From NCBI GenBank assembly GCA_902613595.1, contig CACMHY010000008.1, positions 1-61,498 of the forward strand: DNA of 61,498 bases, written 5' to 3'. Position 1 is the first letter of the stretch, and every line of letters starts with the position of its first letter. The DNA comes from an uncultured Bacteroidota bacterium. Lineage in GTDB: Bacteria > Bacteroidota > Bacteroidia > Flavobacteriales > Flavobacteriaceae. The notes beneath the pieces were generated by a model. It ran no database searches. It had not been told where the DNA came from and worked only from the letters and a program-made list of their open reading frames with translations. Below, one piece after another: positions 46,125 through 55,525 of the stretch. Both the position numbers and the translations under genes were made by a program.

Positions 46125-48548
46125 TCAAAAATCACATGAATAAATTCCTATAGGTGATCCATCAGGTAGTTTTTTAGATTCAGGGAATCTGATTGAAGAA
46201 GGATCGGTAAAAAATTTATCAATTTGGGAACGATAAACTTCTGAAAACCCGTATTCATTTTGTGCTGCAAGCCAGCGATCTAATTCAATGAGTTGATTAA
46301 AAATAGTTGCTTTTACTATTGGATTTGATTTTTTTTGAAGACCAAGTATTATTAATTGCTCAAGGATATTATTTTTCACTATGTCGTTTAATTGCTGAAA
46401 ATGTTTGTTTCTGTATTTAGCCTTAAAATGTGAGTCTACTAGATTGCTTAATGTCTCTTTCAAAGAAAGTTGATTACTATCGAAACCATATTGGGTGACT
46501 AATCTGTTTGCACGTTCTGGATGAAGTAGCATTTTTATAAAGGTCTCACTAGTGCTGTTAGCAATACCAAGATAATCGAATGTTATACCCGTACCTGATA
46601 AAAAATTTTCTCTTGTTCGTGGATTGAAAAAAGAACGTGGTGGAAGAAGATTATGAAATTTTTCAGGAATAGCTAAGGATTCAGGAGATAAAGCTTTTTG
46701 AAAGGCTAACAAGGCATTCCTTTGTATTATACCATCAACAACTTTCACTTTATATTTTTTTGATCCCCTTACTGCATAATCATAATCAACCCCTCCAATT
46801 AATTTTACAACCGCTTCCATTTGATATCGGTGAAGCAAATAAATTGGAACCATTCGATCTTCTAGTGTGCTATAAGTTTCACCATTTCTTAAATGATATA
46901 TGGAAAAGTTTTGAAGGGCCTTCTTTCGGATATCTAACAAGTGTATAAGTTCTGATGTCGGACTATTACCATTGTCCCACAAGTGAGCGTACGGATGGGC
47001 ACCACCAATGGGTCTTGCATCTTTATCAGTTATGAAACGATGTCCATTTTGAGCACTTTTCGACAAAATAGAATCAAGAGCTTTCTCTTCTTTGATATTC
47101 TTCGGAAAGTGACTATATGAATAAGCTACGCTAACCTTGTCCCATTCACCTATTCCTTTTTCGTAAGCATCAGAAATAGAAATTTCTCCATTTACAAATT
47201 TAATATTAGGATGAGGGTAATCCATGACTGAGCTTCTTAAATTAGTGCTTGCCGTAAAGTTATGAGCAAAGCCAAGTGTGTGACCAATTTCGTGTGCTGA
47301 TAATTGTCGGATTCTAGACAATGCCATCTCAAGTGCGACATTTTCCTTGTTGTTATTTTCTAAAAAAGGTTGATCAATAAGTCCTAGGGCAATCATGAAA
47401 TCCTGTCGTATTCGAAGACTACCTAAAGTTACATGCCCTTTAATTATTTCACCTGTCCGAGGATCAATTACACTTGATCCGTAACTCCATCCTCTTGTAG
47501 AACGATGCACCCATTGAATAACATTATAGCGAACGTCTAATGGATCTGCATCTTTGGGTAGCATTTTTATCTGAAATGCATTTTTAAAACCAATATTCTC
47601 AAAAGCTTGATTCCACCAGATCCCCCCTTCTATTAGGGCACTACGGACTGGCTCTGGTGTTCCATTATCTAAATAATAAATAATAGGTTCTAAAGCCTCA
47701 CTAAATGCAGCAGATGGATTTTTTTTTATTAGACGATGGCGTAATAGATATTGTTTTTTTGTAGATCTGCTAACAGGAGTGGTGTAGTCAAAAAAGGTTA
47801 ATGCATTTGCCCCAGATCTAGGGTCAAATTGACGTGGTTTGTAATTTGAATCAGGTAAAGCAACAAATGAGTGATGTTGATTTAGTGTAATCGCATCTGG
47901 GCTTGGAGTAACAGACGAAATTAATGAGCCAGATGGAGTCCCAGAAAAAGTTAACATTATATCGAATTCTATATTTTTTGGAAAAGCTTTAGTCCTAGGT
48001 AATGAAATTGCAGATCGAGTAGGATCTATTTCATAATCGCCTTCACCTATAAGACTTAATCTATTGGCTACACCATGAGCATCTTGCATCAAAAAGGGGG
48101 TTAAATCAATTATATATCCCTCTTCAGAAATTTCAATTATAGGAAAACCGAAAAGTACTGATCTTGCAAAAGCCTCATTTACAGATTTTTTTTCCTGAGG
48201 ATTTTCTGACGTAGAGCGATAATCAAGGTTGGGTTGTATAAGCATCAATTTGTTTCCAAATTTTGAAAAATATACAATACGCTGGTCCCCAAGTTGTCCT
48301 CGGTCTAGTCCAATGTCATTATTGCCCATACCAGCACTTAGACTATTAACATAAAGAAACTCTTTTTCAAGCTCATTAACTGTTAAATAGATTAAATCTT
48401 TGTCATGGTTATAAGTGAAATCAAAAAGACCAGAAAAAGATTGTATTTGTTCTGAAAATTTATTTGATTTTAACTTACCTTTATTTTGAGCTGAACTGAT
48501 ACTAAAATTCAGGAATAAGAAAAAGCATATAAATATTTTAATTTTCAT
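46125..48548 (-). CDS. Secreted zinc metalloprotease (DUF5117/DUF4953 family)
   Basis: An 807-residue protein with a Sec signal (MKIKIFICFFLFLNFSISSAQ). It has the DUF5117 N-terminal domain and a metzincin-type catalytic site HEIGHTLGFAHNF near residue 432, the HEXXHxxGxxH form in which three His bind zinc. A C-terminal domain (GITFDYL onward) follows. The family is common in Bacteroidota and its substrates are unknown. The ATG at 48548 was chosen because it gives a proper signal peptide; the open frame extends 14 codons further. First gene of the operon with ltaE and the S9 peptidase. Confidence 0.92.
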   Translation of the reverse strand: MKIKIFICFFLFLNFSISSAQNKGKLKSNKFSEQIQSFSGLFDFTYNHDKDLIYLTVNELEKEFLYVNSLSAGMGNNDIGLDRGQLGDQRIVYFSKFGNKLMLIQPNLDYRSTSENPQEKKSVNEAFARSVLFGFPIIEISEEGYIIDLTPFLMQDAHGVANRLSLIGEGDYEIDPTRSAISLPRTKAFPKNIEFDIMLTFSGTPSGSLISSVTPSPDAITLNQHHSFVALPDSNYKPRQFDPRSGANALTFFDYTTPVSRSTKKQYLLRHRLIKKNPSAAFSEALEPIIYYLDNGTPEPVRSALIEGGIWWNQAFENIGFKNAFQIKMLPKDADPLDVRYNVIQWVHRSTRGWSYGSSVIDPRTGEIIKGHVTLGSLRIRQDFMIALGLIDQPFLENNNKENVALEMALSRIRQLSAHEIGHTLGFAHNFTASTNLRSSVMDYPHPNIKFVNGEISISDAYEKGIGEWDKVSVAYSYSHFPKNIKEEKALDSILSKSAQNGHRFITDKDARPIGGAHPYAHLWDNGNSPTSELIHLLDIRKKALQNFSIYHLRNGETYSTLEDRMVPIYLLHRYQMEAVVKLIGGVDYDYAVRGSKKYKVKVVDGIIQRNALLAFQKALSPESLAIPEKFHNLLPPRSFFNPRTRENFLSGTGITFDYLGIANSTSETFIKMLLHPERANRLVTQYGFDSNQLSLKETLSNLVDSHFKAKYRNKHFQQLNDIVKNNILEQLIILGLQKKSNPIVKATIFNQLIELDRWLAAQNEYGFSEVYRSQIDKFFTDPSSIRFPESKKLPDGSPIGIYSCDF

Positions 48549-48671
48549 ATGGTGTTTTATATAAATAAATTTACTAAAAACTAATAACATTGTATTTAGC
48601 AGGATATTCTTGCAAAAAAGTTGAAAATTATTAATTAGGTCTAAAGTTTATTATTTTTTTTAAATTTAGAA

Positions 48672-49755
48672 ATGATTACAAACGAACAATATAAAGACAT
48701 TATTGATCGCCTTGGAGCACTAAGACGATATCTTTGACATTGATTCAAAACAAATAGAAATAGAGAACGAAGAAGAAAAATCTTTATCTCCTGATTTCTG
48801 GAATAACGTTCAGGAAGCCGAAAAGCACATGAAAAAATTACGTAACCTTAAAAAATGGGTTACTGAATTTAAAGATCTCAAAAATAAAATTGAAGAGTTA
48901 GAGATTTACATGGAATTTGCTAAAAATGGTGAATCTAATCCTGATGAAATTACAATAACTTATAATGATACATTGAGGCTTCTCGAGAACCTTGAATTTA
49001 AAAACATGCTCTCGGAGGAGGGAGATAACTTAAGTGCAGTAATACAAATCACTGCTGGAGCAGGCGGTACTGAAAGCTGTGACTGGGCTGAAATGTTAAT
49101 GCGGATGTATCTAATGTGGGCTGAAAAAAAAGAATTTAAAATAAGAGAATTGAATAATCAAGCTGGCGATGTTGCTGGGTTAAAAACCGTAACTTTAGAG
49201 TTAGAAGGTGAATTTGCATTTGGCTGGCTAAAAGGAGAAAATGGTGTTCATAGATTAGTTCGTATCTCACCTTTTGATAGTAATGCGAAAAGACACACAT
49301 CTTTTGCATCTGTTTATGTTTATCCTCTAGTTGATGATAATATTCAGATTAATATTAATCCTTCCGATATTTCATGGGAAACAATGCGTGCTAGTGGTGC
49401 TGGTGGACAAAATGTTAATAAAGTAGAAACAGCTGTTAGGCTTCGTCACAAGAACAGTGGTATAATAATTGAAAATTCTGAAACTAGATCACAACTAGAA
49501 AATAAAAATAAAGCTCTGCAACTTTTACGTTCTCAACTATATGAGATAGAACTTCAAAAAAAATTTGCTGAAAGAGATAAGATTGAAGCTGAAAAAAAGA
49601 AAATTGAGTGGGGATCACAAATACGAAACTATGTAATGCATCCATATAAATTAGTAAAGGATGTTCGGTCACAGCACGAGGCCACTGATGTAGATGGTGT
49701 AATGAATGGACAAATTGATGAATTTTTAAAGGCTTTTCTAATGACAAAAAATTAA
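48672..49755 (+). CDS. prfB: Peptide chain release factor 2, with programmed +1 frameshift
   Basis: Release factor for UGA and UAA stops. The gene starts at the ATG 48672, outside the main open frame, and reads 21 codons to CTT (48732-48734), then an in-frame TGA at 48735-48737. A +1 shift on CTTTGAC resumes at GAC 48736 and stays open to 49755, giving about 360 residues, close to E. coli RF2. The stop-codon recognition tripeptide SPF (VRISPFDSN) and the catalytic GGQ (ASGAGGQNVNK) are present. The first frame encodes MITNEQYKDIIDRLGALRRYL, a good RF2 start. The E. coli stimulator AGGGGG is here AGACGA. Two downstream genes follow within a few bases. Confidence 0.96.
48732..48738 (+). promoter_or_regulatory. 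prfB programmed +1 frameshift site (CTTTGAC)
   Basis: CTT TGA C at the end of the short first frame. It lets RF2 regulate its own synthesis: when RF2 is scarce, ribosomes pause at TGA and slip forward. The upstream codons are CTA AGA CGA TAT, lacking the Shine-Dalgarno-like AGGGGG that stimulates slippage in E. coli. Confidence 0.93.
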
Positions 49756-49756
49756 A

Positions 49757-50392
49757 ATGTTCAAAAAAAATAACACTGAGAATATTAAAAACATAATCTT
49801 TGATCTTGGAGGAGTCCTCATTGATTGGAATCCCGATTATGTTTTTCTAAATGAATTTAAAAGTGATAAAGAACGGTTAAAAGTGTTTTATGAAGAAGTG
49901 TGTACGTTTGAATGGAATGAAGATCAAGATGCTGGATATCCAATTGATAGAGCGACCGAGGATAGAATTAGTTTATTTCCAGAATATGAAGAACAAATTA
50001 GAATGTACTATGGCAGATGGGAAGAAATGATTGGTGGTGAGATTAAAGAGGTTGTAACCATATTAAAAAACATTGTAAAAACAAATAAATTTCGAGTTTT
50101 GGCTCTAACAAATTGGAGTGCAGAAACATTTCCGATCGCTTTGAAAAAATTTAATTTTTTGCATTTATTTGAGGGAATAGTTGTATCTGGAACTGAAAAA
50201 AGTAGAAAACCATTCTCAGATATTTATGAAATAATTTTGAATAGGTATAACTTAAAAGCCTGCGAATCCATTTTTATCGATGATAACATTCGAAATATTA
50301 AAGCAGCTAATAAATTTGACATGAAAACAATACATTTTAAGAATTATAGACAATTAGAGAGTGATCTCAAAGTACATGGTATAATAATTTAG
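49757..50392 (+). CDS. HAD-superfamily phosphatase (subfamily IA, YihX-like)
   Basis: Hydrolase of 211 residues with all four HAD motifs: IIFDLGGVLIDW (nucleophile Asp), ALTNWSAE (motif II), SRKPFSDIYE (motif III Lys) and SIFIDDNIRNI (motif IV). The DLGGVL form and the helical cap after motif I are typical of the YihX-like group, which acts on sugar phosphates or other small phosphates. Substrate unknown. It begins one base after the prfB stop and is followed four bases later by an acetyltransferase gene. Confidence 0.92.
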   Translation: MFKKNNTENIKNIIFDLGGVLIDWNPDYVFLNEFKSDKERLKVFYEEVCTFEWNEDQDAGYPIDRATEDRISLFPEYEEQIRMYYGRWEEMIGGEIKEVVTILKNIVKTNKFRVLALTNWSAETFPIALKKFNFLHLFEGIVVSGTEKSRKPFSDIYEIILNRYNLKACESIFIDDNIRNIKAANKFDMKTIHFKNYRQLESDLKVHGIII

Positions 50393-50396
50393 AAAG

Positions 50397-50918
50397 ATGA
50401 CTAATCTAAGTTTTGAAGAAATCTCAAACAATGACCTGAAAAATTTGAGATCAATTTCTATAAAAACGTTTAAACAAACATTTGCAGCATCAAATTCAAG
50501 TGAAAACATGAGTTTATATTTTAGAAATAAAATGAGTTTTGAAAAATTAAAACAGGAAACATGTGACCCAAATACCAAATTTTACTTTATTAAAAAAGAA
50601 AATAAAACTATTGGTTATATAAAATTAAATTTTAAAGAGTCGCAAAGAGAAAAAATGTATATAGATAATGGATTTGAAATTGAAAGAATATACTTAATCA
50701 ATGAATATCAGGGTGTAGGTATAGGAAAAAAAGTTTTAACTAAAATTTTTAAAATTGGAAAAGAAAGTGGTTATAAAAAATTATGGCTAGGCGTATGGGA
50801 AAGAAATTTTAAAGCAATCAAATTCTATAAAAAACATGGTTTTAAAAAGTTTGGAAAATATAGTTTTTTATTGGGAAATGATTTACAAACAGATTATCTG
50901 ATGGAAATCGACATTTAA
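50397..50918 (+). CDS. GNAT-family N-acetyltransferase
   Basis: A 173-residue acetyl-CoA-dependent acetyltransferase. The acetyl-CoA pyrophosphate loop is NEYQGVGIGKKVL, followed by the WLGVWERNFKAIKFYKKHGF segment typical of motif B, where the Asn and Tyr contact acetyl-CoA and serve as acid. This resembles the group that includes polyamine (PaiA-like) and small-amine acetyltransferases, but the substrate is uncertain. It ends the short prfB-led transcript and converges on dnaB with six bases between. Confidence 0.9.
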   Translation: MTNLSFEEISNNDLKNLRSISIKTFKQTFAASNSSENMSLYFRNKMSFEKLKQETCDPNTKFYFIKKENKTIGYIKLNFKESQREKMYIDNGFEIERIYLINEYQGVGIGKKVLTKIFKIGKESGYKKLWLGVWERNFKAIKFYKKHGFKKFGKYSFLLGNDLQTDYLMEIDI

Positions 50919-50924
50919 CAACAC

Positions 50925-52469
50925 TTAAAATGGAGATAATTTGTCGTTGTCAGAGTCATTTTTATCTTTATCCCAGTTAAAGCTATCAGAATTTTGGTTA
51001 TTCCGTGGTTCTATTCTTTCATCAATATTAGGATTCATTTTAGACTGAAATTCAAATGGATTATCAAACGTTTCAAGATCCTCAAACTTTCCTAAATGTG
51101 GGACAAACTTCATTCTAATGCTATCCAATCCCCCATTTCTGTGCTTAGCTACTATAAATTCTGCTTGGCCTTGTGCAGGAGTACGTTCATTATCATCCCA
51201 TTCATCTATATTATAGTACTCGGGCCGATATATAAACGAAACTATATCAGCATCTTGTTCTATAGCCCCAGATTCTCTTAAATCAGATAGCATCGGCCTC
51301 TTAGTACCACCTCTTGTCTCAACAGCTCTTGACAATTGTGATAAAGCTATTACCGGAATGTCAAGTTCTTTAGCCAGAGATTTTAAATTTCTAGAAATTA
51401 TTGAAATTTCTTGTTCTCTATTTCCAGCTTTACTATTCGCACCAGAAGTCATTAGTTGTAAATAATCTACAATAATAAGCTTAATCCCATGTTGAGAAGC
51501 AAGTCGTCTGGCTTTAGCTCTTAAATCAAAGATTGATAGAGAGGGTGTATCATCGATAAATAATGGAGCCTTTTCCAAATCGTTTACTTTTATATTTAGT
51601 TGCTGCCACTCATGATCTATTAATTTTCCAGTCCTCAATTTTTCAGATGATAGCCCTGTCTCAGCAGATATTAATCTTGTAATTAGTTGAACTGAGGACA
51701 TTTCTAAAGAAAAAAATGCGACTGGAATTCCTTTTGAAACAGATATTTTTCTTGCCATCGAAAGAGTCAATGCGGTTTTACCCATCCCTGGTCTTGCAGC
51801 AATTATTATTAAATCACTGGATTGCCAGCCGGAAGTCAATTTATCAAGTTTTTCAAAACCAGTAGTTATTCCACTTAAACCCTCTCTTTTAGAAATATCT
51901 TCAATACGTTTTTTTGCCTCTAAAACAAGATTTTGAGCTGTTTCTGAGGATTTTTTTATATTCCCTTGTGTTACATCATACAATTTAGATTCGGCTTGAT
52001 CAAGCAAATCGAAAACATCTGTACTTTCCATATACGCAGTTTCTATAATTTCATTTGAAATCCTTATTAAACTACGCTGAATAAATTTTTGTAAGATTAT
52101 ACGTGCATGAAATTCTATATGAGCTGATGAGGCAACTCTTTGGGACAATTGTACAAGGTAAAATTCTCCTCCAACTTGATCAAGTTTTCCATCTTTTCTT
52201 AATGAAGATGAGACAGTAAGAAGATCAATTGGCTGTGAGTCATGGAAAAGACTATAAATAGATTCAAAAATAAATTGATGGGCTTTTTTATAAAAGGCCT
52301 CAGGCTGTAATAAGTCAATAACTTCATCTACCCCTTTTTTGTCGATCAGCATAGCCCCCAGAACAGCTTCTTCTAAATCTACTGCTTGTGGCGGTATTTT
52401 TCCCTTTTGTAAGTTTATTACGGTTGGTTCTATAATTTTCTTTAGGCCTTCAGAATTATTCTTTTCCAT
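50925..52469 (-). CDS. dnaB: Replicative DNA helicase
   Basis: Hexameric helicase that unwinds DNA ahead of the replisome. The 514 residues have an N-terminal helical domain (AVLGAMLIDKKGVDEV), then a RecA-like domain with Walker A ARPGMGKTA near residue 229, FFSLEMSSVQL, Walker B LIIVDYLQLM, and ALSQLSRAVE. The tail is acidic and Asn/Asp-rich. No intein is seen. The gene is alone on its strand; a near-consensus TACTTTAG lies four bases before the ATG. Confidence 0.98.
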   Translation of the reverse strand: MEKNNSEGLKKIIEPTVINLQKGKIPPQAVDLEEAVLGAMLIDKKGVDEVIDLLQPEAFYKKAHQFIFESIYSLFHDSQPIDLLTVSSSLRKDGKLDQVGGEFYLVQLSQRVASSAHIEFHARIILQKFIQRSLIRISNEIIETAYMESTDVFDLLDQAESKLYDVTQGNIKKSSETAQNLVLEAKKRIEDISKREGLSGITTGFEKLDKLTSGWQSSDLIIIAARPGMGKTALTLSMARKISVSKGIPVAFFSLEMSSVQLITRLISAETGLSSEKLRTGKLIDHEWQQLNIKVNDLEKAPLFIDDTPSLSIFDLRAKARRLASQHGIKLIIVDYLQLMTSGANSKAGNREQEISIISRNLKSLAKELDIPVIALSQLSRAVETRGGTKRPMLSDLRESGAIEQDADIVSFIYRPEYYNIDEWDDNERTPAQGQAEFIVAKHRNGGLDSIRMKFVPHLGKFEDLETFDNPFEFQSKMNPNIDERIEPRNNQNSDSFNWDKDKNDSDNDKLSPF

Positions 52470-52573
52470 CGGACTAAAGTAAATAATTTTATTTATGATA
52501 ACACAAAATGATTATCCCCAATCTTTGGAATAAAGATGTTTATAAGTAGCACATTTTTGTTAAAAACTAATAT

Positions 52574-53527
52574 TTATTCTAAAACATTCCCCATCCCAAT
52601 AAACTTTTTACGGCGCTGATCAACCCTAGATCTTGAATCAATTTTAGAAGTTTCTTTAAATGCTGTTAAAATTTCTTTTTTTACATTTTTGAATGTTGTT
52701 TCTCTGTCATAGTGTGCACCTCCAAGTGGCTCTTTGATGATTTTATCTATTAGTTTATTTTGCAACATGTCTTTCGAAGTCAATTTTAAAGCTTCAGCAG
52801 CTGTCTCTTTGTGCTCCCAACTTCTCCACAATATCGATGAGCACGATTCAGGAGATATAACTGAGTACCAGGTATTTTCAAGCATAAGTATTTTGTCACC
52901 TACGCCAATACCTAAGGCTCCTCCCGAGGCACCTTCTCCAATAATAACAACAAAAATTGGGACTGACAATGACATCATTTCATAAATGTTTCGTGCAATT
53001 GCCTCTCCCTGTCCCCTTTCTTCTGCCTCCAAACCAGGAAAGGCACCCGGAGTATCTATAAAAGTAACTATAGGAATATCAAATTTATTAGCTGATTTCA
53101 TTAACCTTAAAGCTTTACGATATCCTTCAGGATTTGCCATTCCAAAATTTCGGTATTGCCTAGTTTTTGTATTGTAGCCCTTCTGGGTTCCAATAAACAT
53201 AAATGATTGATTTTCAATTTTACCTAAGCCCCCAACCATTGCTTTATCGTCGGCTATATTACGGTCACCATGAAGTTCTAAAAAGGTTCCATTTGTTAAT
53301 GAGTTGATATAATCTAAAGTGTATGGTCTCGATGGGTGACGGGATAATTGAACTCTTTGCCATGCTGACAAATTGCCGTAAATTTCTTTTTTAACTTTCT
53401 CAAGTTTTTTTTCTATTTGTAGGCAGGTATCAGAAACATCAATATTACTTTCTGAACCAATTAATTTGCATTTTTCAAGTTGTTCATGCATTTCCTTTAC
53501 TGGTAATTCAAATTCTAAATATTCCAT
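52574..53527 (-). CDS. accA: Acetyl-CoA carboxylase carboxyltransferase alpha subunit
   Basis: Half of the carboxyltransferase that makes malonyl-CoA for fatty acid synthesis. The 317-residue length is standard. Landmarks are [53 protein letters not shown] and [15 protein letters not shown], the acetyl-CoA/biotin-binding turns. accD is not in the window. An exact -7 promoter box lies at 53545-53552. Confidence 0.98.
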   Translation of the reverse strand: MEYLEFELPVKEMHEQLEKCKLIGSESNIDVSDTCLQIEKKLEKVKKEIYGNLSAWQRVQLSRHPSRPYTLDYINSLTNGTFLELHGDRNIADDKAMVGGLGKIENQSFMFIGTQKGYNTKTRQYRNFGMANPEGYRKALRLMKSANKFDIPIVTFIDTPGAFPGLEAEERGQGEAIARNIYEMMSLSVPIFVVIIGEGASGGALGIGVGDKILMLENTWYSVISPESCSSILWRSWEHKETAAEALKLTSKDMLQNKLIDKIIKEPLGGAHYDRETTFKNVKKEILTAFKETSKIDSRSRVDQRRKKFIGMGNVLE

Positions 53528-53544
53528 ACACTACAATTCTAAAA

Positions 53545-53552
53545 CAAATGTA
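53545..53552 (-). promoter_or_regulatory. -7 promoter box upstream of accA
   Basis: Minus-strand TACATTTG, an exact TAnnTTTG match, 17 bases before the accA ATG and within the short gap after the EamA-type gene. A TTG lies only 11 bases further upstream, too close to be a regular -33 element. Confidence 0.4.
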
Positions 53553-53577
53553 AAAATTCTTTACAATTAGAATTAAA

Positions 53578-54465
53578 TTATTTATTTCTCTTCATTTTTT
53601 TATTATAGATAGAATTCATGTAAATCGAAGATAAAACTATAACAAATCCAATGTAAAAGTTTAAACTTAAAAAAGCTTCATCCTTCCAAATTAAAATAGA
53701 CAAGATTATACCATAAATTGGTTCAAGATTGATTATCATCATAACAGTAAAAGAAGAAAGATGTCGCAATACTTTTATCGATACATTGAAGGCATATGAA
53801 GTACATAAAAATCCTAAAATTAAAACCCATAAAAAATCGTAACCTTTTAGCTCGAAATCTGATGATTTATATCCATTTGTTATGAGATAAAAAATTAAAC
53901 AAACCACTCCTCCTATTAATAACTCATAAAAAGATAATGTCGTAAAATTATTTTCTCTTACTAAACTGCGATTAAGAATTGTGAATAAGGATGATAAAAA
54001 AGCTGAAAATAATGAAATGGTTATTCCTATTAAATGCTGCAATTCAGCTCTATAAATTATAATAACACCCATGATTGTAATGCATCCAAAAAAAATCTCA
54101 TAGATCGATATCTTTTTCCTATTGTAGATTGGATCAATTAATGCTGTTATTAAAGCTCCAGCTGACATCATACTCAAAGTGATAGAAATGGTAGATATTT
54201 TAATTGCATAAAAAAAAGTTACCCAATGTGCACCTATAATTATTCCAGAAAAAAAGACTTTTTTTAAAAACTTTTTATTTAACCTAAAGTAAGATGGATT
54301 GAGAATAAAAAAAAAAATAGCCAAACCTAGAGCACCAATAAACATTCGATAAATTACAATTGGCAAAGCTTGTAGTGAAATTAGTGCACCAAATATAGAC
54401 GTGAACCCATATAGAAAAACGATGAAATGATACAATAGTAAATTTTTTTTTCTATCGTTTAGCAT
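53578..54465 (-). CDS. EamA/DMT-family transporter
   Basis: Inner-membrane protein of 295 residues with about ten membrane segments arranged as two EamA repeats of five (first about 5-140, second about 150-290). LEPIYGIILSILIWKDE near the C-terminus is typical of the family. Members export metabolites or amino acids; the substrate is unknown. The start overlaps the end of the LptF/LptG-type gene by 14 bases, so it belongs to the tgt operon. No signal beyond the first membrane segment. Confidence 0.92.
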   Translation of the reverse strand: MLNDRKKNLLLYHFIVFLYGFTSIFGALISLQALPIVIYRMFIGALGLAIFFFILNPSYFRLNKKFLKKVFFSGIIIGAHWVTFFYAIKISTISITLSMMSAGALITALIDPIYNRKKISIYEIFFGCITIMGVIIIYRAELQHLIGITISLFSAFLSSLFTILNRSLVRENNFTTLSFYELLIGGVVCLIFYLITNGYKSSDFELKGYDFLWVLILGFLCTSYAFNVSIKVLRHLSSFTVMMIINLEPIYGIILSILIWKDEAFLSLNFYIGFVIVLSSIYMNSIYNKKMKRNK

Positions 54466-55525
54466 GACGCAATAAAAAGAAAGCTAAAAAACCAAAAAGA
54501 ATAAGAGGTAACCAGGCTGCTAGAAACGGAGAAAAAGTTGATTTATTAACCATTACACCAAAAATCTTATCAAAAAAAATAAAAAGAAAACCTAAACTTA
54601 TACCAAATGCTAAATTAACACCCATACCACCTCTTCGTTTAAAAGAAGAAACAGCAACAGCAATTAAAGTCAAAATAAATGATGAAATCGGAATACTCCA
54701 CCTTTTGTGTCGAACTAACAAATGATTGTTTATAAGAGAAGATCCTCTTTGTTTTTCTTCATAAATAAATTTATCTAACTGACCATAAGTTAGTGTTTCA
54801 GCTATATAATTCACAGGGGCTAGGTCATTAATTTCAAAATCAAATATGGTGTCTTTTCTTAAAATATCCTCGTAAATTTCATTATCTCCGTTAAACATTC
54901 TTTTCTTATAACCAGATAATCTGAAAATACTATCTTTTTCAATCCAACGGATCCTTCTGGCAGAAATTTTGAATTTTAAATTATTTTGATCAAAGTGTTC
55001 TAAAGTAAAATTTGATGCTTGTTTACGAACAGGGTCGTAGTTATTTACATAAATATATTCATTTTCATTGATTTGTAAATATACTTTATCAGTATCTCTA
55101 GCTTCTTTTTTCACTAAATATTTGTAGCGAAAATCATTAAATCCCTTATTAGATTTTGGTACAATAAACATTCCTGATAAAAATGAAAAAACGGCAATAA
55201 TTGATGCACTTATTAAAAAGGGTCTTAAATATCTAAAAAAAGAGATACCCGAACTTAAAATTGCAATAATTTCTGAGTTATTAGCAAGTTTTGAGGTAAA
55301 CCAAATAACTGAAAGAAACAAGAAAATGGGAAAAAGAAGATTTGCAAAATACCATGTAAAATCTACATAGTACTCCAAAATACTACTTAGTGGTACTTCT
55401 TTTTCTTTAAGCTTATCAATTTTTTCTGCAATATCAACCATTATTCCAATAGGAATAAATAACAAGATCATCACCAAGAATGTACCTATATAGCGTTTAA
55501 TAATATATAAATCAATTTTTTTCAA
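54452..55525 (-). CDS. LptF/LptG-family lipopolysaccharide export permease
   Basis: Membrane subunit of the LptB2FG transporter that extracts lipopolysaccharide from the inner membrane. The 357 residues show the family plan: three membrane segments near the N-terminus (from about residue 10), a periplasmic jellyroll region (about 130-260), and three at the C-terminus. The start KKIDLYIIKRYIGTFLVMIL with its Tyr-Ile and Gly is typical. Whether it is LptF or LptG is uncertain, and the partner is not in the window. It begins directly after the tgt stop. Confidence 0.92.
   Translation of the reverse strand: MKKIDLYIIKRYIGTFLVMILLFIPIGIMVDIAEKIDKLKEKEVPLSSILEYYVDFTWYFANLLFPIFLFLSVIWFTSKLANNSEIIAILSSGISFFRYLRPFLISASIIAVFSFLSGMFIVPKSNKGFNDFRYKYLVKKEARDTDKVYLQINENEYIYVNNYDPVRKQASNFTLEHFDQNNLKFKISARRIRWIEKDSIFRLSGYKKRMFNGDNEIYEDILRKDTIFDFEINDLAPVNYIAETLTYGQLDKFIYEEKQRGSSLINNHLLVRHKRWSIPISSFILTLIAVAVSSFKRRGGMGVNLAFGISLGFLFIFFDKIFGVMVNKSTFSPFLAAWLPLILFGFLAFFLLRHAKR

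Noticed and set aside
48675-48737. prfB as a broken pseudogene because of the in-frame TGA
   Set aside because: CTTTGAC is the classic programmed +1 site and the frame after it is intact to a full-length RF2.
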